From assembly GCF_900102495.1 (NCBI RefSeq), contig NZ_FMVQ01000004.1, positions 179,556-243,555 of the forward strand: DNA of 64,000 nt, given 5' to 3'. The notes beneath the pieces were generated by a model. The model was not told the origin of the DNA, did not search any database, and saw nothing but the letters and a program-made list of their open reading frames with translations. Positions within the stretch are counted from its first letter, which is position 1. Each line of letters begins with the position of its first letter. This DNA is from Nitrosospira sp. Nl5 (GTDB taxonomy: Bacteria > Pseudomonadota > Gammaproteobacteria > Burkholderiales > Nitrosomonadaceae). The position numbers were made by a program, and so were the translations under genes. Positions 36,816 to 45,611 of the stretch are shown here, piece by piece.

Positions 36816-37280
36816 TTATAAGGCGTTGCCGGAGCTTCCATTAAAGTCCTTCCGGTCTGTTCCGGCCGAGGCCTTGTTTTCCCGGCTGCTTCCCTGGGCG
36901 GCGCGGTTAACCTGGCCGAGTTCCGAGGCCATTTTCTGGTGATACGTGGCCTGCTTTATGTTTTCCTCGGCGAACTGCCGGTATCTGCGCAGCAACGCTG
37001 ACGTATGGGCTTGCAAGTCCTGCGCACGTCTGCCATAGAGATAGCTTTTGTCCTCATAATGCTCAAGCAGTTTATTTTGTTCCTCAGCCTTTGCCCGCAT
37101 TTCTTTCGCCGCATTTTCATATCGCTTTGCCAGACTATCGTGGTCGCCATAGGTGCTGGCATTTTGCGCAGCCCTTAGGGTAGCGGCATTCTCCACTTCG
37201 AAGGGACTCATTTGCGCGCAGGAAGCCAAGAGACCAAGCATGGATAAAACCGCAATGTGTTTTCCCAACCTCGTTTTCAT
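36816..37280 (-). CDS. Small lipoprotein, tandem paralog 2
   Basis: A 154-residue lipoprotein paralogous to the gene at 36028-36483, in tandem on the same strand. It has the same lipobox LLASCAQM, a helical body (YGDHDSLAKRYENAAKEM, ALLRRYRQFAEENIKQ) and a Ser/Asn-rich tail. It arose by duplication of the gene with its promoter. The 332-bp spacer between the copies holds copy 1 of the operator and no other gene. Confidence 0.75.
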   Translation of the reverse strand: MKTRLGKHIAVLSMLGLLASCAQMSPFEVENAATLRAAQNASTYGDHDSLAKRYENAAKEMRAKAEEQNKLLEHYEDKSYLYGRRAQDLQAHTSALLRRYRQFAEENIKQATYHQKMASELGQVNRAAQGSSRENKASAGTDRKDFNGSSGNAL

Positions 37281-37366
37281 GATAGCAATGAACCCAGATA
37301 GAATAAGTTAGGCGTATCCTATCGCGACCAACGCTATGAGTACATTGGGGAAACACTTGTTTTGTA

Positions 37367-37383
37367 CTAAGGGAAACCCTTAG
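37367..37383. promoter_or_regulatory. Operator-like palindrome, copy 2
   Basis: Exact second copy of CTAAGGGAAACCCTTAG, 87 bp upstream of lipoprotein paralog 2. See copy 1. Confidence 0.65.
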
Positions 37384-37479
37384 GCAACATTTATATGTCA
37401 GAAGTGGATAATGTAACACTTGCGCACCTCGGCAGGAAACCTGAAAATTACTCTCCCAACCGAAACAAAACGAATGAGG

Positions 37480-37677
37480 CTACCAAAACATTCGAATCAG
37501 CCCTTCGGCAGCGGTAGCTTTATCCGGGTAACCATAAGAATTTCTTTTCTTAGTAAATGACAAAATCTGTTTTCCCCCATCTTGAATGTCATGGCCCGGA
37601 TCTTGCCCTGCTACCGTCCCCGGCCTAGAGCGTTTACGCCACACCTCAGGAAAGTCCCGTCTCTTTTGCTTGCCCAT
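37480..37677 (-). CDS. Possible small basic protein
   Basis: A 65-residue open frame, rich in Lys/Arg (GKQKRRDFPEVWRKRSRPG), with a fair AAGGAAGG site 8 bp before the ATG. No family was recognised. The only support is the ribosome-binding site and composition. Confidence 0.3.
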   Translation of the reverse strand: MGKQKRRDFPEVWRKRSRPGTVAGQDPGHDIQDGGKQILSFTKKRNSYGYPDKATAAEGLIRMFW

Positions 37678-37915
37678 GTTGGCAACCTTCCTTCATCTGG
37701 TACCAACAGGTTGAGGCGCATATCTTCCAGGAGCACTCCGTCGCTTACTTTTATTGACGCAATCGCGGTCGTTCCAAATTTGTAATTTATAAAAAACCAG
37801 CTATGTTGAATGGACGCCTATAGGCGTTTTCTATCTGACCAGTACGTTGCGTACCAGATTGTCGCAACGATGCTAAACAGACCATAGCAATCCACAAATT
37901 TCGGAGGATGAGAAA

Positions 37916-38785
37916 ATGCAAACGAAACTGATTTTAGGTGCTTTATCCGCAGTATCGCTGGGACTGCCTTCGCTTGCAGCAGCGTCGCCTGTCCTTGTCC
38001 GTTCGGCTGGGGGAGATTCTACGCCCGCGTCGATAAACGCTGCCCGCGATCAATTTCGCGTGGATTTGGGTGGCGGCACCGTGGCGGGTCCCAATGGCTT
38101 GTTCGGAGATGCGCGTCGCGAAATAAATTGGGACGGGACACCGGACGGCTTTTCGGCCCCGAATAACCTGCCGGGAAATTTCTTTAATTCCAACTCGCCG
38201 CGCGGCGCGGAGTTTTCGACGCCCGGAACAGGCGTTCAGGTCAGCGCAAATAGCGGGATAGCCCCCGTCGAATTCGATAATATTAACTCCGGCTACTCGT
38301 CGACTTTTGGTGTTTTCAGTTCGCAACGCCTCTTTACCGGCGTAGATAGCAATGTCGTGGACGTTTCTTTCTTTTTACCAGGAACTACCACACCCGCGCT
38401 GGTTTCGGGTTTCGGTGCGGTCTTTACGGATGTCGATCTGACAAGTTCAACAAAGATTGAGTTTTTCGACGCCGCCAATGCTTCCCTGGGGATTTACGCC
38501 GTGCCCGTTGGCACGGTTGACTCGGAGAGCCTGTCATTCCTGGGGGTATCATTCACCGACGGACCCATTGTTTCTCGCGTCCAGATCACCAGCGGAAACA
38601 CGGCACTTGGCGCGGGGGTCAATGATGGTGCCCCTTTTGGCCCGGATAACATTGTCGATCTTGTTGCCATGGATGATTTCATATATGCCGCACCTGTGCC
38701 GGAACCGGAAACCTATGCCATGCTACTGGCAGGTCTTGGGCTGATCGGTGCAATAAGCCGTCGCAGGAAAGTTTTCATTAACTGA
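37916..38785 (+). CDS. PEP-CTERM sorting domain protein
   Basis: A 289-residue exported protein with a signal peptide (ILGALSAVSLGLPSLAAASP), a Gly/Ser/Asn-rich beta domain and a C-terminal anchor (VPEPETYAMLLAGLGL, then SRRRKVF). It resembles secreted matrix PEP-CTERM proteins whose middle region has no known enzymatic function. GGAGG precedes the ATG, and a terminator follows. Confidence 0.9.
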   Translation: MQTKLILGALSAVSLGLPSLAAASPVLVRSAGGDSTPASINAARDQFRVDLGGGTVAGPNGLFGDARREINWDGTPDGFSAPNNLPGNFFNSNSPRGAEFSTPGTGVQVSANSGIAPVEFDNINSGYSSTFGVFSSQRLFTGVDSNVVDVSFFLPGTTTPALVSGFGAVFTDVDLTSSTKIEFFDAANASLGIYAVPVGTVDSESLSFLGVSFTDGPIVSRVQITSGNTALGAGVNDGAPFGPDNIVDLVAMDDFIYAAPVPEPETYAMLLAGLGLIGAISRRRKVFIN

Positions 38786-38805
38786 TTCAGCAAGAAGCGG
38801 CCTTG

Positions 38806-38836
38806 AACGGGGACCGCGGTTCCCGTTTTTCATTTT
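38806..38836 (+). terminator. Probable Rho-independent terminator
   Basis: AACGGGGACCGCGG pairs with the following TTCCCGTT (one G-T wobble in the stem), then a T-rich tail. It lies 21 bp after the PEP-CTERM gene stop. Confidence 0.75.
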
Positions 38837-38915
38837 GCGCACATTCCATTGTCCGATTGCGATTCAGAATGCAATCAGCTGTGCAGCGACACTGGCATCT
38901 CCCCTGCTTATCTGC

Positions 38916-39572
38916 CTAACGCTCTTCCGAGATCCATTGTGTGGCGTAACGTATCAAATCGGCGCCATCCTTCAGATTCAGTTTGGAGCGAATGTTGAAT
39001 CGGTGTGTTTCGATCGTTTTAATGCTGCGGTTCAGCAGCTTGGCGATTTCCTGGCTGCTATGCCCGGAGCCGATCAAATGCAGCACTTCAAATTCGCTGG
39101 GGGTCAGGCTCTTGATGAGCGATTCCGGCTCGGCACTCCCGGTCGCGACCCGGTTCAGCAGCCGCGCATGCATTTGCTTGCTCAGGTAAACGTTGCCCGC
39201 CAATACCTCGCGGATAGCGCTTACCAGTACCTCCCCCGGCTCCTGTTTCATCACGTAGCCGCGTGCGCCGGCCCGCAAAGCGCGTTCGGCATAGGCGGCT
39301 TCGTCATGCATCGAGACGACGAGCACCGGTAATCCCGGAATCAGGTGATGGATGCTTTTTATCACTTCAAAACCGGAGAGGGTTTTGAGAGATACATCCA
39401 TTAATACGATATCGGCATGATGCCCCGCTTTGAGCGTGGCCAGCGCTTCATCGCCGTCGCCAGCCTCGGCGGACACCTCCATATCAGGCTCGAGATTGAT
39501 GAGCATCGCCATGCCATGCCGCAGCATGGCATGGTCGTCCACAAGCATTACCTGTGCTTTCGAAACTGACAT
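38916..39572 (-). CDS. NarL/LuxR-type response regulator
   Basis: A 218-residue response regulator. The receiver domain (about 1-125) has QVMLVDDHAML and the phospho-acceptor Asp in IVLMDVSLKT. The LuxR HTH (about 150-215) has LTPSEFEVLHLIGSGHSSQE and KTIETHRFNIRSKL. It is paired with the histidine kinase upstream on the same strand, 203 bp away, with a small inverted-repeat element between them. Its regulon is unknown. Confidence 0.93.
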   Translation of the reverse strand: MSVSKAQVMLVDDHAMLRHGMAMLINLEPDMEVSAEAGDGDEALATLKAGHHADIVLMDVSLKTLSGFEVIKSIHHLIPGLPVLVVSMHDEAAYAERALRAGARGYVMKQEPGEVLVSAIREVLAGNVYLSKQMHARLLNRVATGSAEPESLIKSLTPSEFEVLHLIGSGHSSQEIAKLLNRSIKTIETHRFNIRSKLNLKDGADLIRYATQWISEER

Positions 39573-39647
39573 GTCAGAAGCCCTTGGTGTAGTGAGTCAG
39601 AGATATCCTTACATAACCGGTTCAAATGAATAAACCGGGCGGAAATG

Positions 39648-39750
39648 TTAAAAATGACTGGGTTGTTGTCAGACAAGGCGCGAGGAGGCGCATAGTTACT
39701 CATATGCAACGACGAGCAACGCGGTATGGCGGCAATCCAGTCATTTTTAA
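39648..39750. mobile_element. Small inverted-repeat element (MITE-like)
   Basis: A 103-bp stretch with perfect 14-bp terminal inverted repeats (TTAAAAATGACTGG and its complement), extending imperfectly inward. It carries no gene. It sits exactly between a histidine kinase gene and its response regulator. No target-site duplication was established. Confidence 0.6.
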
Positions 39751-39775
39751 GTAACGATATCGCTGACTCGCCACA

Positions 39776-41614
39776 CTAACCCATTCGCATTTTTAGCCGC
39801 ACTTCCGTGCCTTCGGCACGCGGCAGGAATTCAAGTATCGCGCCGAGTTGCCGGGCGCGATACTGCATGATTTTAATGCCCATCCCCGTTGTGGTGCCGC
39901 GCTTTGGGTCGACACCGGCAAAGCCTCTGCCGTCGTCGCATATCGACAGGCACAGCATGTCTTCCTCGGAGGCCAGCGAAATTGTCAGATGTTGCGCGCC
40001 ACCGTGACGTATTGCATTGTTGACAGCCTCCTGGGCAATCCGGTAAAGGTTAAGCGCAATATTGTTGTCATCGACAAAAACGTCATTCTTGCGCACGAAA
40101 TTACAGGTAATTTTATACGTCGCCGAGATTCTCGATGCAAATGCCTGTAACGCGGCCATCAGGCCATTGGTCTCCAGCTCAAACGGAAGCAGGCCCTGCG
40201 CGAGCTGCTTGCATTGCATCACGGCGGTCTGCGCCTGGCTTGCAATGGAAGCGGCAACCGTCGCCGCATCCACACACCCCGAGGCGAATATTGTTTTCTC
40301 CAGGGCTCTTGCTTGATAGCCAATCGCCGCAATCTGCTGCCCAAGATTATCGTGCAATTCCTGCCCGATCGAACGCTGGTGTTCTTCAGCGATGGAAACC
40401 AGCGTCTGCTCCAGCCGCTTGCGCTCAAGCCATCTCTCCAGATCGTTCGCGACGGCGTCGATGAGCCGCTGCTCTTCCGGTATCAGGAAGGGTTTATCTT
40501 CAGGATAGAAGACGCGCAACTGGCCGCAAAGCTTGTTGTTGACAGTGATCGTCGATTGCAGCTCATGCGTAAGGCCCTGGCCGTGATTCTCCGAAGTGAA
40601 GCGCCTGCCGTCGAGTTCGATCAGGGCGGTGGCGATTTCCGGGAACTGCATTGCCGGTATCAGGTGCTCAAAAATCTGCTGGCAAGCGCTGTCCATCGAT
40701 AATTCCAGCCCCAGGCCCCGGCGGATCTCATAGAGGCAGGTGATTTCCTTCAGGCGCTCGCGCAGTGCCTCATCCATCTGCTTGCGCTCAAGCCACCCCT
40801 CCAGATCGCTTGCAACGGCGTCGATGAGCCGCTGCTCTTCCGGTATCAGGAACGGTTTGTCTTCAGGATAGAAGACGCGCAACTGCCCGCAAGGCGTGTT
40901 GTTGACAGTGATTGTCGACTGCAGCTCGTGCGTGAGGCCCTGGCCGTGATTCTCCGAGGTGAAGCGCCTGCCGTCGAGTTCGATCAGGGCGGTGGCGATT
41001 TCCGGGAACTGCATCGCCGGTATCAGGTGCTCAAAAATCTGCTGGCAGACGCCTTCCAGTGGCAATTCCGGACCGATTCCACGCCGGATCTCATAGAGGC
41101 AGGTGATTTCCTTCAGGCGCTCGCGCAGCGCCTCATCCATCTGTTTGCGCTCAAGCCACCTCCCCAGATCGCTTGCAACAGCGTCGATGAGCCGCTGCTC
41201 TTCCGGCACCAGAAACGGTTTGTCTTCGGGATAAAAGACACGCAGCTGGCCGCGGGGCTTGTCGTTGACATTGATCGTCGATTGCAGCTCGTGCGTAAGG
41301 CCCTGGCCGTGATTCTCGGAGGTGAACCGGCTGCCGTCCAGTTCGATCATGGCGGTGGCGATTTGGGGGAATTGCATGGCGGGTATCAGCTGCTCGAAAA
41401 TCTGCCGGCAGATATTGTCCACCGGTAACTCCAGACTCATGCCACGGCGAATCTCATACAGACAGGTGATTTCCTTCAGGCGCTCGCGCAGCGCCTGCCC
41501 TGTGCTTGCAGGCTCCTCGGCCGCGGGACGGGCTGCTTCCACTAAGGTTCTATCCTTGCTGGTTATTGAGGACTTCATCGTTCGATCAACCCGAAAGTGT
41601 TCACCTGTTCCCAT
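39776..41614 (-). CDS. Soluble sensor histidine kinase with three tandem GAF-like repeats
   Basis: A 612-residue NarX/DegS-type kinase with no membrane helix. Residues 41-161, 162-282 and 283-400 are three near-identical 121-residue units (each starting ALRERLKEITCLYEIRRG and ending in LERK), GAF-like sensor modules. A HisKA_3 region follows with the phospho-His in SIGQELHDNLGQQ, then HATPase_c (AQEAVNNAIRHGG, DDGRGF, MGIKIM). The repeats are nearly identical at DNA level, implying recent amplification. ATG 41614 was kept; 41578 is an alternative. Confidence 0.92.
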   Translation of the reverse strand: MGTGEHFRVDRTMKSSITSKDRTLVEAARPAAEEPASTGQALRERLKEITCLYEIRRGMSLELPVDNICRQIFEQLIPAMQFPQIATAMIELDGSRFTSENHGQGLTHELQSTINVNDKPRGQLRVFYPEDKPFLVPEEQRLIDAVASDLGRWLERKQMDEALRERLKEITCLYEIRRGIGPELPLEGVCQQIFEHLIPAMQFPEIATALIELDGRRFTSENHGQGLTHELQSTITVNNTPCGQLRVFYPEDKPFLIPEEQRLIDAVASDLEGWLERKQMDEALRERLKEITCLYEIRRGLGLELSMDSACQQIFEHLIPAMQFPEIATALIELDGRRFTSENHGQGLTHELQSTITVNNKLCGQLRVFYPEDKPFLIPEEQRLIDAVANDLERWLERKRLEQTLVSIAEEHQRSIGQELHDNLGQQIAAIGYQARALEKTIFASGCVDAATVAASIASQAQTAVMQCKQLAQGLLPFELETNGLMAALQAFASRISATYKITCNFVRKNDVFVDDNNIALNLYRIAQEAVNNAIRHGGAQHLTISLASEEDMLCLSICDDGRGFAGVDPKRGTTTGMGIKIMQYRARQLGAILEFLPRAEGTEVRLKMRMG

Positions 41615-41838
41615 GGTGGGCCCTGCCTGATACAGTCCGATTTTATGAACTTATTCTACCGCTGCTGCTTTTTTTTCGCTGGACTGATTGATTTCCTGGC
41701 TACGCAGACCGTGCCTGGCAAAGGCGAAACGAAATAAAGTGTTACTTGACAATTTTTCCGGGAACCGGCGGCATTATTGCCGACAGACGACTCCAGGATT
41801 ATGTTTGCACCAATATATCTCAAGGAAAGGAAAAGCGC

Positions 41839-42173
41839 ATGTTAACCCCCGGCAAGAATACCAGAGCAACGATTATCCCCTGCCTTCGTTACCGGAACGC
41901 CCCAGTCGCGCTTGACTGGCTATGCGCAAACTTCGGCTTCGAGAAGCAAGCGGTCTATCCCAATCCGGACGGAACGACCGCGCACGCTCAACTCACGTTC
42001 GGCAACGGCATGATCATGCTTGGCTCCGCTTCCGGAGCGGAATCGAAATGGGGGCAACTGAGCAGGCAGCCCGATGAGATTAGCGGTGCGGAAACACGAG
42101 CGCATGTCTGATCGTCCCTGATGCCGATGCCCTCTCCAAAGAGAACGATGCTTTACTCAAAAGTCGGCTCTAA
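41839..42173 (+). pseudogene. VOC family protein, frameshifted and truncated
   Basis: Reads as a VOC protein (ATIIPCLRYRNAPVALDWLC, AQLTFGNGMIMLGSASGAES), with GGAAAGG before the ATG at 41839, but stops at 42109. Adding one base after 42108 restores AHVLIVPDADALSKENDALL, which runs to a TAA at 42171 and is still far short of a full VOC domain. The gene therefore looks dead: a one-base deletion plus loss of the C-terminal half. Confidence 0.7.
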
Positions 42174-42262
42174 CCAGTAGGAGATCGTTCAAAATAGGTG
42201 TAGCGGTCTTCGCCTTGTACTTTTGTACACTACTGTTTTTCTTTTTCTCTCATTACCATTCT

Positions 42263-42430
42263 CTAGCAGCCTGTCGGACTTAAAGGAATTCGGCTGCAAA
42301 AGCGTCTGGACGGTGCATATTTCACCGCTTTTTCGACCAATAGAACAACTATTGGCCTTCAAAATCGTCAAAATCTGTCCTCGCCCAGTCACTTTTTCGC
42401 ATCGATTCTTCAAGTCCGACAGGCTGCTAG
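42263..42430. mobile_element. MITE-like element with 19-bp terminal inverted repeats
   Basis: A 168-bp element bounded by perfect 19-bp inverted repeats (CTAGCAGCCTGTCGGACTT at 42263-42281 and its complement at 42412-42430), continuing as an imperfect repeat inward. No coding sequence lies inside. It looks like a non-autonomous derivative of a DDE insertion sequence. No target duplication could be confirmed by eye. Confidence 0.75.
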
Positions 42431-42665
42431 CGTTTCCAGCATTGTGATCAACATTTTGGCTTAAGGTTGATGAAGCCATTCCGTTATAAAGGATAGAACG
42501 TGGACGAGACGGCAAAAACAGAAGGATGGGCAACTGAAGTGGGGCAAGCTGCCCTCGCAGCACGTCCCAATCACAGCATTGTAGAAAGGAGAATTAACGT
42601 GGAAAACGACGAGGAACCTCAAGACATAATGAAGCAAGCCGAGGAGCTTGATTAATCCAGAGATA

Positions 42666-42701
42666 CAAAATGGGGGAAAATGGGGACAGACCATGGTTTT
42701 T
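42666..42701. repeat. REP motif (GGGGACAGACCATGG)
   Basis: One copy of the GGGGACAGACCACGG-type REP, with one mismatch, preceded by a partial duplicate (AAAATGGGGG). It belongs to the family linked to the transposase at 52598-53317. Confidence 0.7.
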
Positions 42702-43213
42702 CGTCACATTTACCCTACCGGTCCACGGTCTGCAAGTTGACCAAACGCAATCGTGAGCAATGCTACCGCTGCAAGCGCGGTGATGGTCCTCACGTGATTC
42801 CACCTTGTTCAGCCGACGACGTAGTTGCGCCAGGTGTCGCTGGCCTTGGATTTCGAAGCATCGACGCGCGCCAGTACTTTGTTCTGCGGCACCTTGAAGA
42901 CCATCGTTATTACATTAATTACCGACGAGATAGAGCGTCTGGCGGTTATTCAGCGGGCTCTCCGGATTAAGCTATCGAAATTACGGGACAAGTCAATCTG
43001 CGATGGTCTGATTCGCGCTTGTTCCGGGCGTTACTATCAGCATAGTACGAAATAATAAGCGTGAAGAAACAGGAATAGCCAAAACCAGTCGTAAAAAACG
43101 TTCGGCATGTCGATTTCACGGCTCCCCATTCGACAAGGCATAGAGTCCAGGTTCAGCCGGGCACATCTGCCCGGGAAGCCGGCTCTCAACCCGTAACCAA
43201 TGGAGATACGACA

Positions 43214-43645
43214 ATGCGATTCATGGTAATAGTCAAAGCCGACAAGAATTCAGAGGCAGGCGTCATGCCAAGCGAGAAGCTGCTTGCCGAAATGGGGAAG
43301 TACAATGAAGAGCTGGCGAAAGCCGGCGTGATGCTTGCGGGCGAAGGCCTCCACCCGAGCTCGAAGGGCGCGCGCGTCAGATTTTCGGGAGACAAGCGGA
43401 CCGTCATTGACGGACCGTTCGCCGAGACAAAAGAGCTAATCGCCGGCTTCTGGATGTTCCAGGTGAAGTCAAAGGAAGAAGCGATCGAATGGGTCAAGCG
43501 CTGCCCCAATCCTCATGAGGGCGAGTCCGAAATCGAGATTCGTCAGGTATTCGAAGCCGATGACTTCGGCGCCGAATTCACGCCCGAGCTCAGGGAGCAG
43601 GAAGAGCGCATTCGCGCGCAAGTCGCCTCAGGCAGTGGCCGGTAG
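43214..43645 (+). CDS. YCII-related (DGPF) protein 1
   Basis: A 143-residue YciI/DGPF protein. FMVIVKADKNSEAGVMPSEK opens the ferredoxin-like fold, and VIDGPFAETKELIAGFWMF holds the DGPF signature. The biochemical role of this family is not established. Members are typical targets of ECF42 sigma factors, and one such sigma gene lies at 51347-52588. GGAG precedes the ATG. It is 60 bp upstream of a PhnB-like VOC gene. Confidence 0.9.
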   Translation: MRFMVIVKADKNSEAGVMPSEKLLAEMGKYNEELAKAGVMLAGEGLHPSSKGARVRFSGDKRTVIDGPFAETKELIAGFWMFQVKSKEEAIEWVKRCPNPHEGESEIEIRQVFEADDFGAEFTPELREQEERIRAQVASGSGR

Positions 43646-43705
43646 GCCATAGCCGCATCAAAGCAGTTACATAATTTCACCCACAACGATTGAAAAGGAG
43701 ACATT

Positions 43706-44134
43706 ATGCAAGTCCAGACCTATCTGTTCTTTGACGGCCGCTGCGAGGAAGCGATCGAATTCTACCGCGGCGCGCTCGGCGCCGAGGTGACGATGCTCAT
43801 GCGATTCAAAGACGCGCCGCCTGAAGCTCCTTCCGACTCCAAAGAATCCTGTACGCCCCCGCCGGGCGGAGAGAACAAGGTGATGCACGCAAGTTTCCGC
43901 ATCGGCGATACAACGTTACTGGCTTCCGACGGTCACTGCCAGGGAAAGCCCAGCTTCCAGGGCTTTTCGCTATCGCTCATTGCCTCCAGCGAGGCCGAGG
44001 CCGACCGGTTGTTCGCTGCGCTGGCCGAAGGTGGACAAGTACAAATGCCGTTGGCCAAAACCTTCTTTTCACCGCGCTTCGGCATGGTCGCCGACCGCTT
44101 CGGCGTATCATGGATGATCTACATGGAGCCTTGA
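43706..44134 (+). CDS. PhnB-like VOC family protein
   Basis: A 142-residue VOC-fold protein of the PhnB/3-demethylubiquinone-methyltransferase-like type: QTYLFFDGRCEEAIEFYRGA at the start, then VMHASFRIGDTTLLASDG and DRFGVSWMIYME at the end. The enzymatic activity is unknown. AAGGAG precedes the ATG. It probably forms an operon with the DGPF gene before it. Confidence 0.9.
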   Translation: MQVQTYLFFDGRCEEAIEFYRGALGAEVTMLMRFKDAPPEAPSDSKESCTPPPGGENKVMHASFRIGDTTLLASDGHCQGKPSFQGFSLSLIASSEAEADRLFAALAEGGQVQMPLAKTFFSPRFGMVADRFGVSWMIYMEP

Positions 44135-44152
44135 AAACTGTAGGATAGGGCG

Positions 44153-44285
44153 AGATAGAGGACAGACTACTGTTTCCTGATCAGGCCAAGCAACTTTGTG
44201 TGGCAAGATAACTGCTGGCGTATCGCCATGACTGGTGCGCGTCTCGACGGAAGGACCGTGATCTGTCCTCTATTCCTCTATTTCT
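44153..44285. repeat. REPIN-like doublet, diverged copy A
   Basis: Two inverted REP-like ends (GATAGAGGACAGACTACTG and the inverted GTGATCTGTCCTC) flank a spacer with AGCAACTTTGTGTGGCAAGA. The same layout and spacer recur at 44984-45107. It lies between the PhnB-like and RibD-like genes and does not code for protein. Confidence 0.7.
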
Positions 44286-44328
44286 CTCCTAAACGTATGC
44301 TCCTTTATAATGCGATGAGATAGGAACG

Positions 44329-44871
44329 ATGGCTAGAATCATCAGCTACATCGCTGCCAGCCTGGACGGCTTCATCGCCACGAGCGACGATCAGCTAGAT
44401 TGGCTGTTCAAGTACGACGATATGGATCTCGGGGAGCACGACTACCGCGTGTTCATCAAGAGGATCCGCACGGTAGTAATGGGGCGTGGGACATATGATT
44501 TCATCGCCAGTGAACCAACGCCTTGGGCCTATGGCGATCAACGAGTTTTAGTTGTCACGTCACGCCCCATCGTCAATCCTAAGGGTTCGCTGGAGATCCG
44601 GCAGGATATCGATGCAGTGATCGCTGAGCTCCGAGCACTTAATGATGGCGATGTCTGGATGCTCGGCGGCGGGCAACTTCAAATGGCTTTCCTTGAACGC
44701 GGCGCACTCGACGAGATCGAGATTTACGTCATGCCGGAATTGCTTGGCGGTGGGAAACCCCTCTTTCCGGCTACTGGGTTCGAGACCAGCCCCAAGTTGA
44801 TAAGCGCACAATCAATGGACAGAGGATGTGTCAGGCTCCATTATAGTTTTAACACATCACCGAAGCCTTGA
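44329..44871 (+). CDS. Dihydrofolate reductase family protein (RibD C-terminal-like)
   Basis: A 180-residue reductase of the RibD-C/DHFR-like fold. ISYIAASLDGFIATSDDQLD is the family opening. TVVMGRGTYDFIAS and VWMLGGGQLQMAFLERGALD hold the NADPH-binding glycine motif, and EIEIYVMPELLGGGKPLFP is the last conserved block. The substrate is unknown and unlikely to be dihydrofolate itself. It stands among ECF42-type accessory genes. AGGA precedes the ATG. Confidence 0.9.
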   Translation: MARIISYIAASLDGFIATSDDQLDWLFKYDDMDLGEHDYRVFIKRIRTVVMGRGTYDFIASEPTPWAYGDQRVLVVTSRPIVNPKGSLEIRQDIDAVIAELRALNDGDVWMLGGGQLQMAFLERGALDEIEIYVMPELLGGGKPLFPATGFETSPKLISAQSMDRGCVRLHYSFNTSPKP

Positions 44872-44983
44872 AATATTCCCAGGTTCTGTTCGCCAAAGAT
44901 GACGTCGAGAATGGATGCTTAGCAAGGCCTATTTTTATCGAATATAGCGAAAATTGGGGACAAGCGAAAATAGGGGACACGAA

Positions 44984-45107
44984 AATAGGGGACAGACCAC
45001 GGTTTCCCTGATTTTAAGAGTAAGTAACTTTGCATGGCAAGATAACTTCTGGTATGACTGCCTAACTCCGCTTCCTGGTAGAAAACAGTGGTCTGTCCCC
45101 TATTTCC
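44984..45107. repeat. REPIN-like doublet, copy B
   Basis: GGGGACAGACCACGGTTTCC on the left and an inverted GAAAACAGTGGTCTGTCCCC on the right enclose a spacer with AAGTAACTTTGCATGGCAAG. Copy A at 44153-44285 has the same order. Three partial GGGGACA units precede it (about 44955-44982). These match the REP pair around the RAYT gene at 52598-53317. Confidence 0.85.
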
Positions 45108-45118
45108 TTCCTTTCCAT

Positions 45119-45526
45119 TTACCCCTGGTCTATTGCATCCAGTTCCATGTAGGCAAGCTCCCAAAGATGTCCGTCCAGGTCCTGGAAACCGTGCTGGTAC
45201 ATGAACCCGTAATCCTTGGACTCCATTGGCGCGGTTCCACCGGCGGCGATCGCCTTTCTTACCATCTCATCGACGTCATTCCGGCTCTCGCAGGATAGGC
45301 AAATAAGTACCTCCGTGCTTTTCGTTGCATCGCAAATTTCCTTGCGTGTGAAAAGCTTGAACTTTTCCCGCGTCAACAGCATGACGAATATGTCTTCACT
45401 TACAATCATGCACGTGGCGGTTTCATCGGTAAACTGCGCATTAAAGGCAAAACCAAGGCTGGTGAAGAACTCCACCGACTGGCCCAGATTGCTTACCGGC
45501 AGATTCACAAAAATTTTGGTACCCAT
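45119..45526 (-). CDS. VOC family protein (lactoylglutathione-lyase-like)
   Basis: A 135-residue VOC protein (KIFVNLPVSNLGQSVEFFTS, MIVSEDIFVMLLT, FQDLDGHLWELAYME). The ATG at 45526 follows AGGAG. This type is commonly annotated as glyoxalase/bleomycin-resistance and is often found with ECF42-type accessory genes. The substrate is unknown. It is next to DUF1579 and YCII genes on the same strand. Confidence 0.88.
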   Translation of the reverse strand: MGTKIFVNLPVSNLGQSVEFFTSLGFAFNAQFTDETATCMIVSEDIFVMLLTREKFKLFTRKEICDATKSTEVLICLSCESRNDVDEMVRKAIAAGGTAPMESKDYGFMYQHGFQDLDGHLWELAYMELDAIDQG

Positions 45527-45611
45527 GTTTCTTTCTCCTGATAACCCTGCACGATAGCGTGCTGTCAACCCGCTTACGGCGAAACCTGTAACAAATGGCG
45601 CGCTTCGGCCG

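Larger units (their letters stand above)
37281..37915. other. Long intergenic stretch before a PEP-CTERM gene
   Basis: Holds the upstream region of the lipoprotein paralog 2 (to about 37400), a possible 65-residue open frame (37480-37677, listed separately), an ACGCCTATAGGCGT palindrome near 37812-37826, and the GGAGG site for the PEP-CTERM gene. Nothing else is recognised. Confidence 0.4.
42174..43213. other. Gene-poor stretch with mobile-element debris
   Basis: Holds the MITE at 42263-42430, a possible gene tail from about 42490 to 42655 (open frame with AAAGGAG before a GTG at about 42600, ending DEEPQDIMKQAEELD), a REP motif at 42666-42701, and a 31-residue minus-strand frame within about 42810-42905 (VFKVPQNKVLARVDASKSKA) that looks like a protein remnant. 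No intact gene is supported. Confidence 0.45.
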
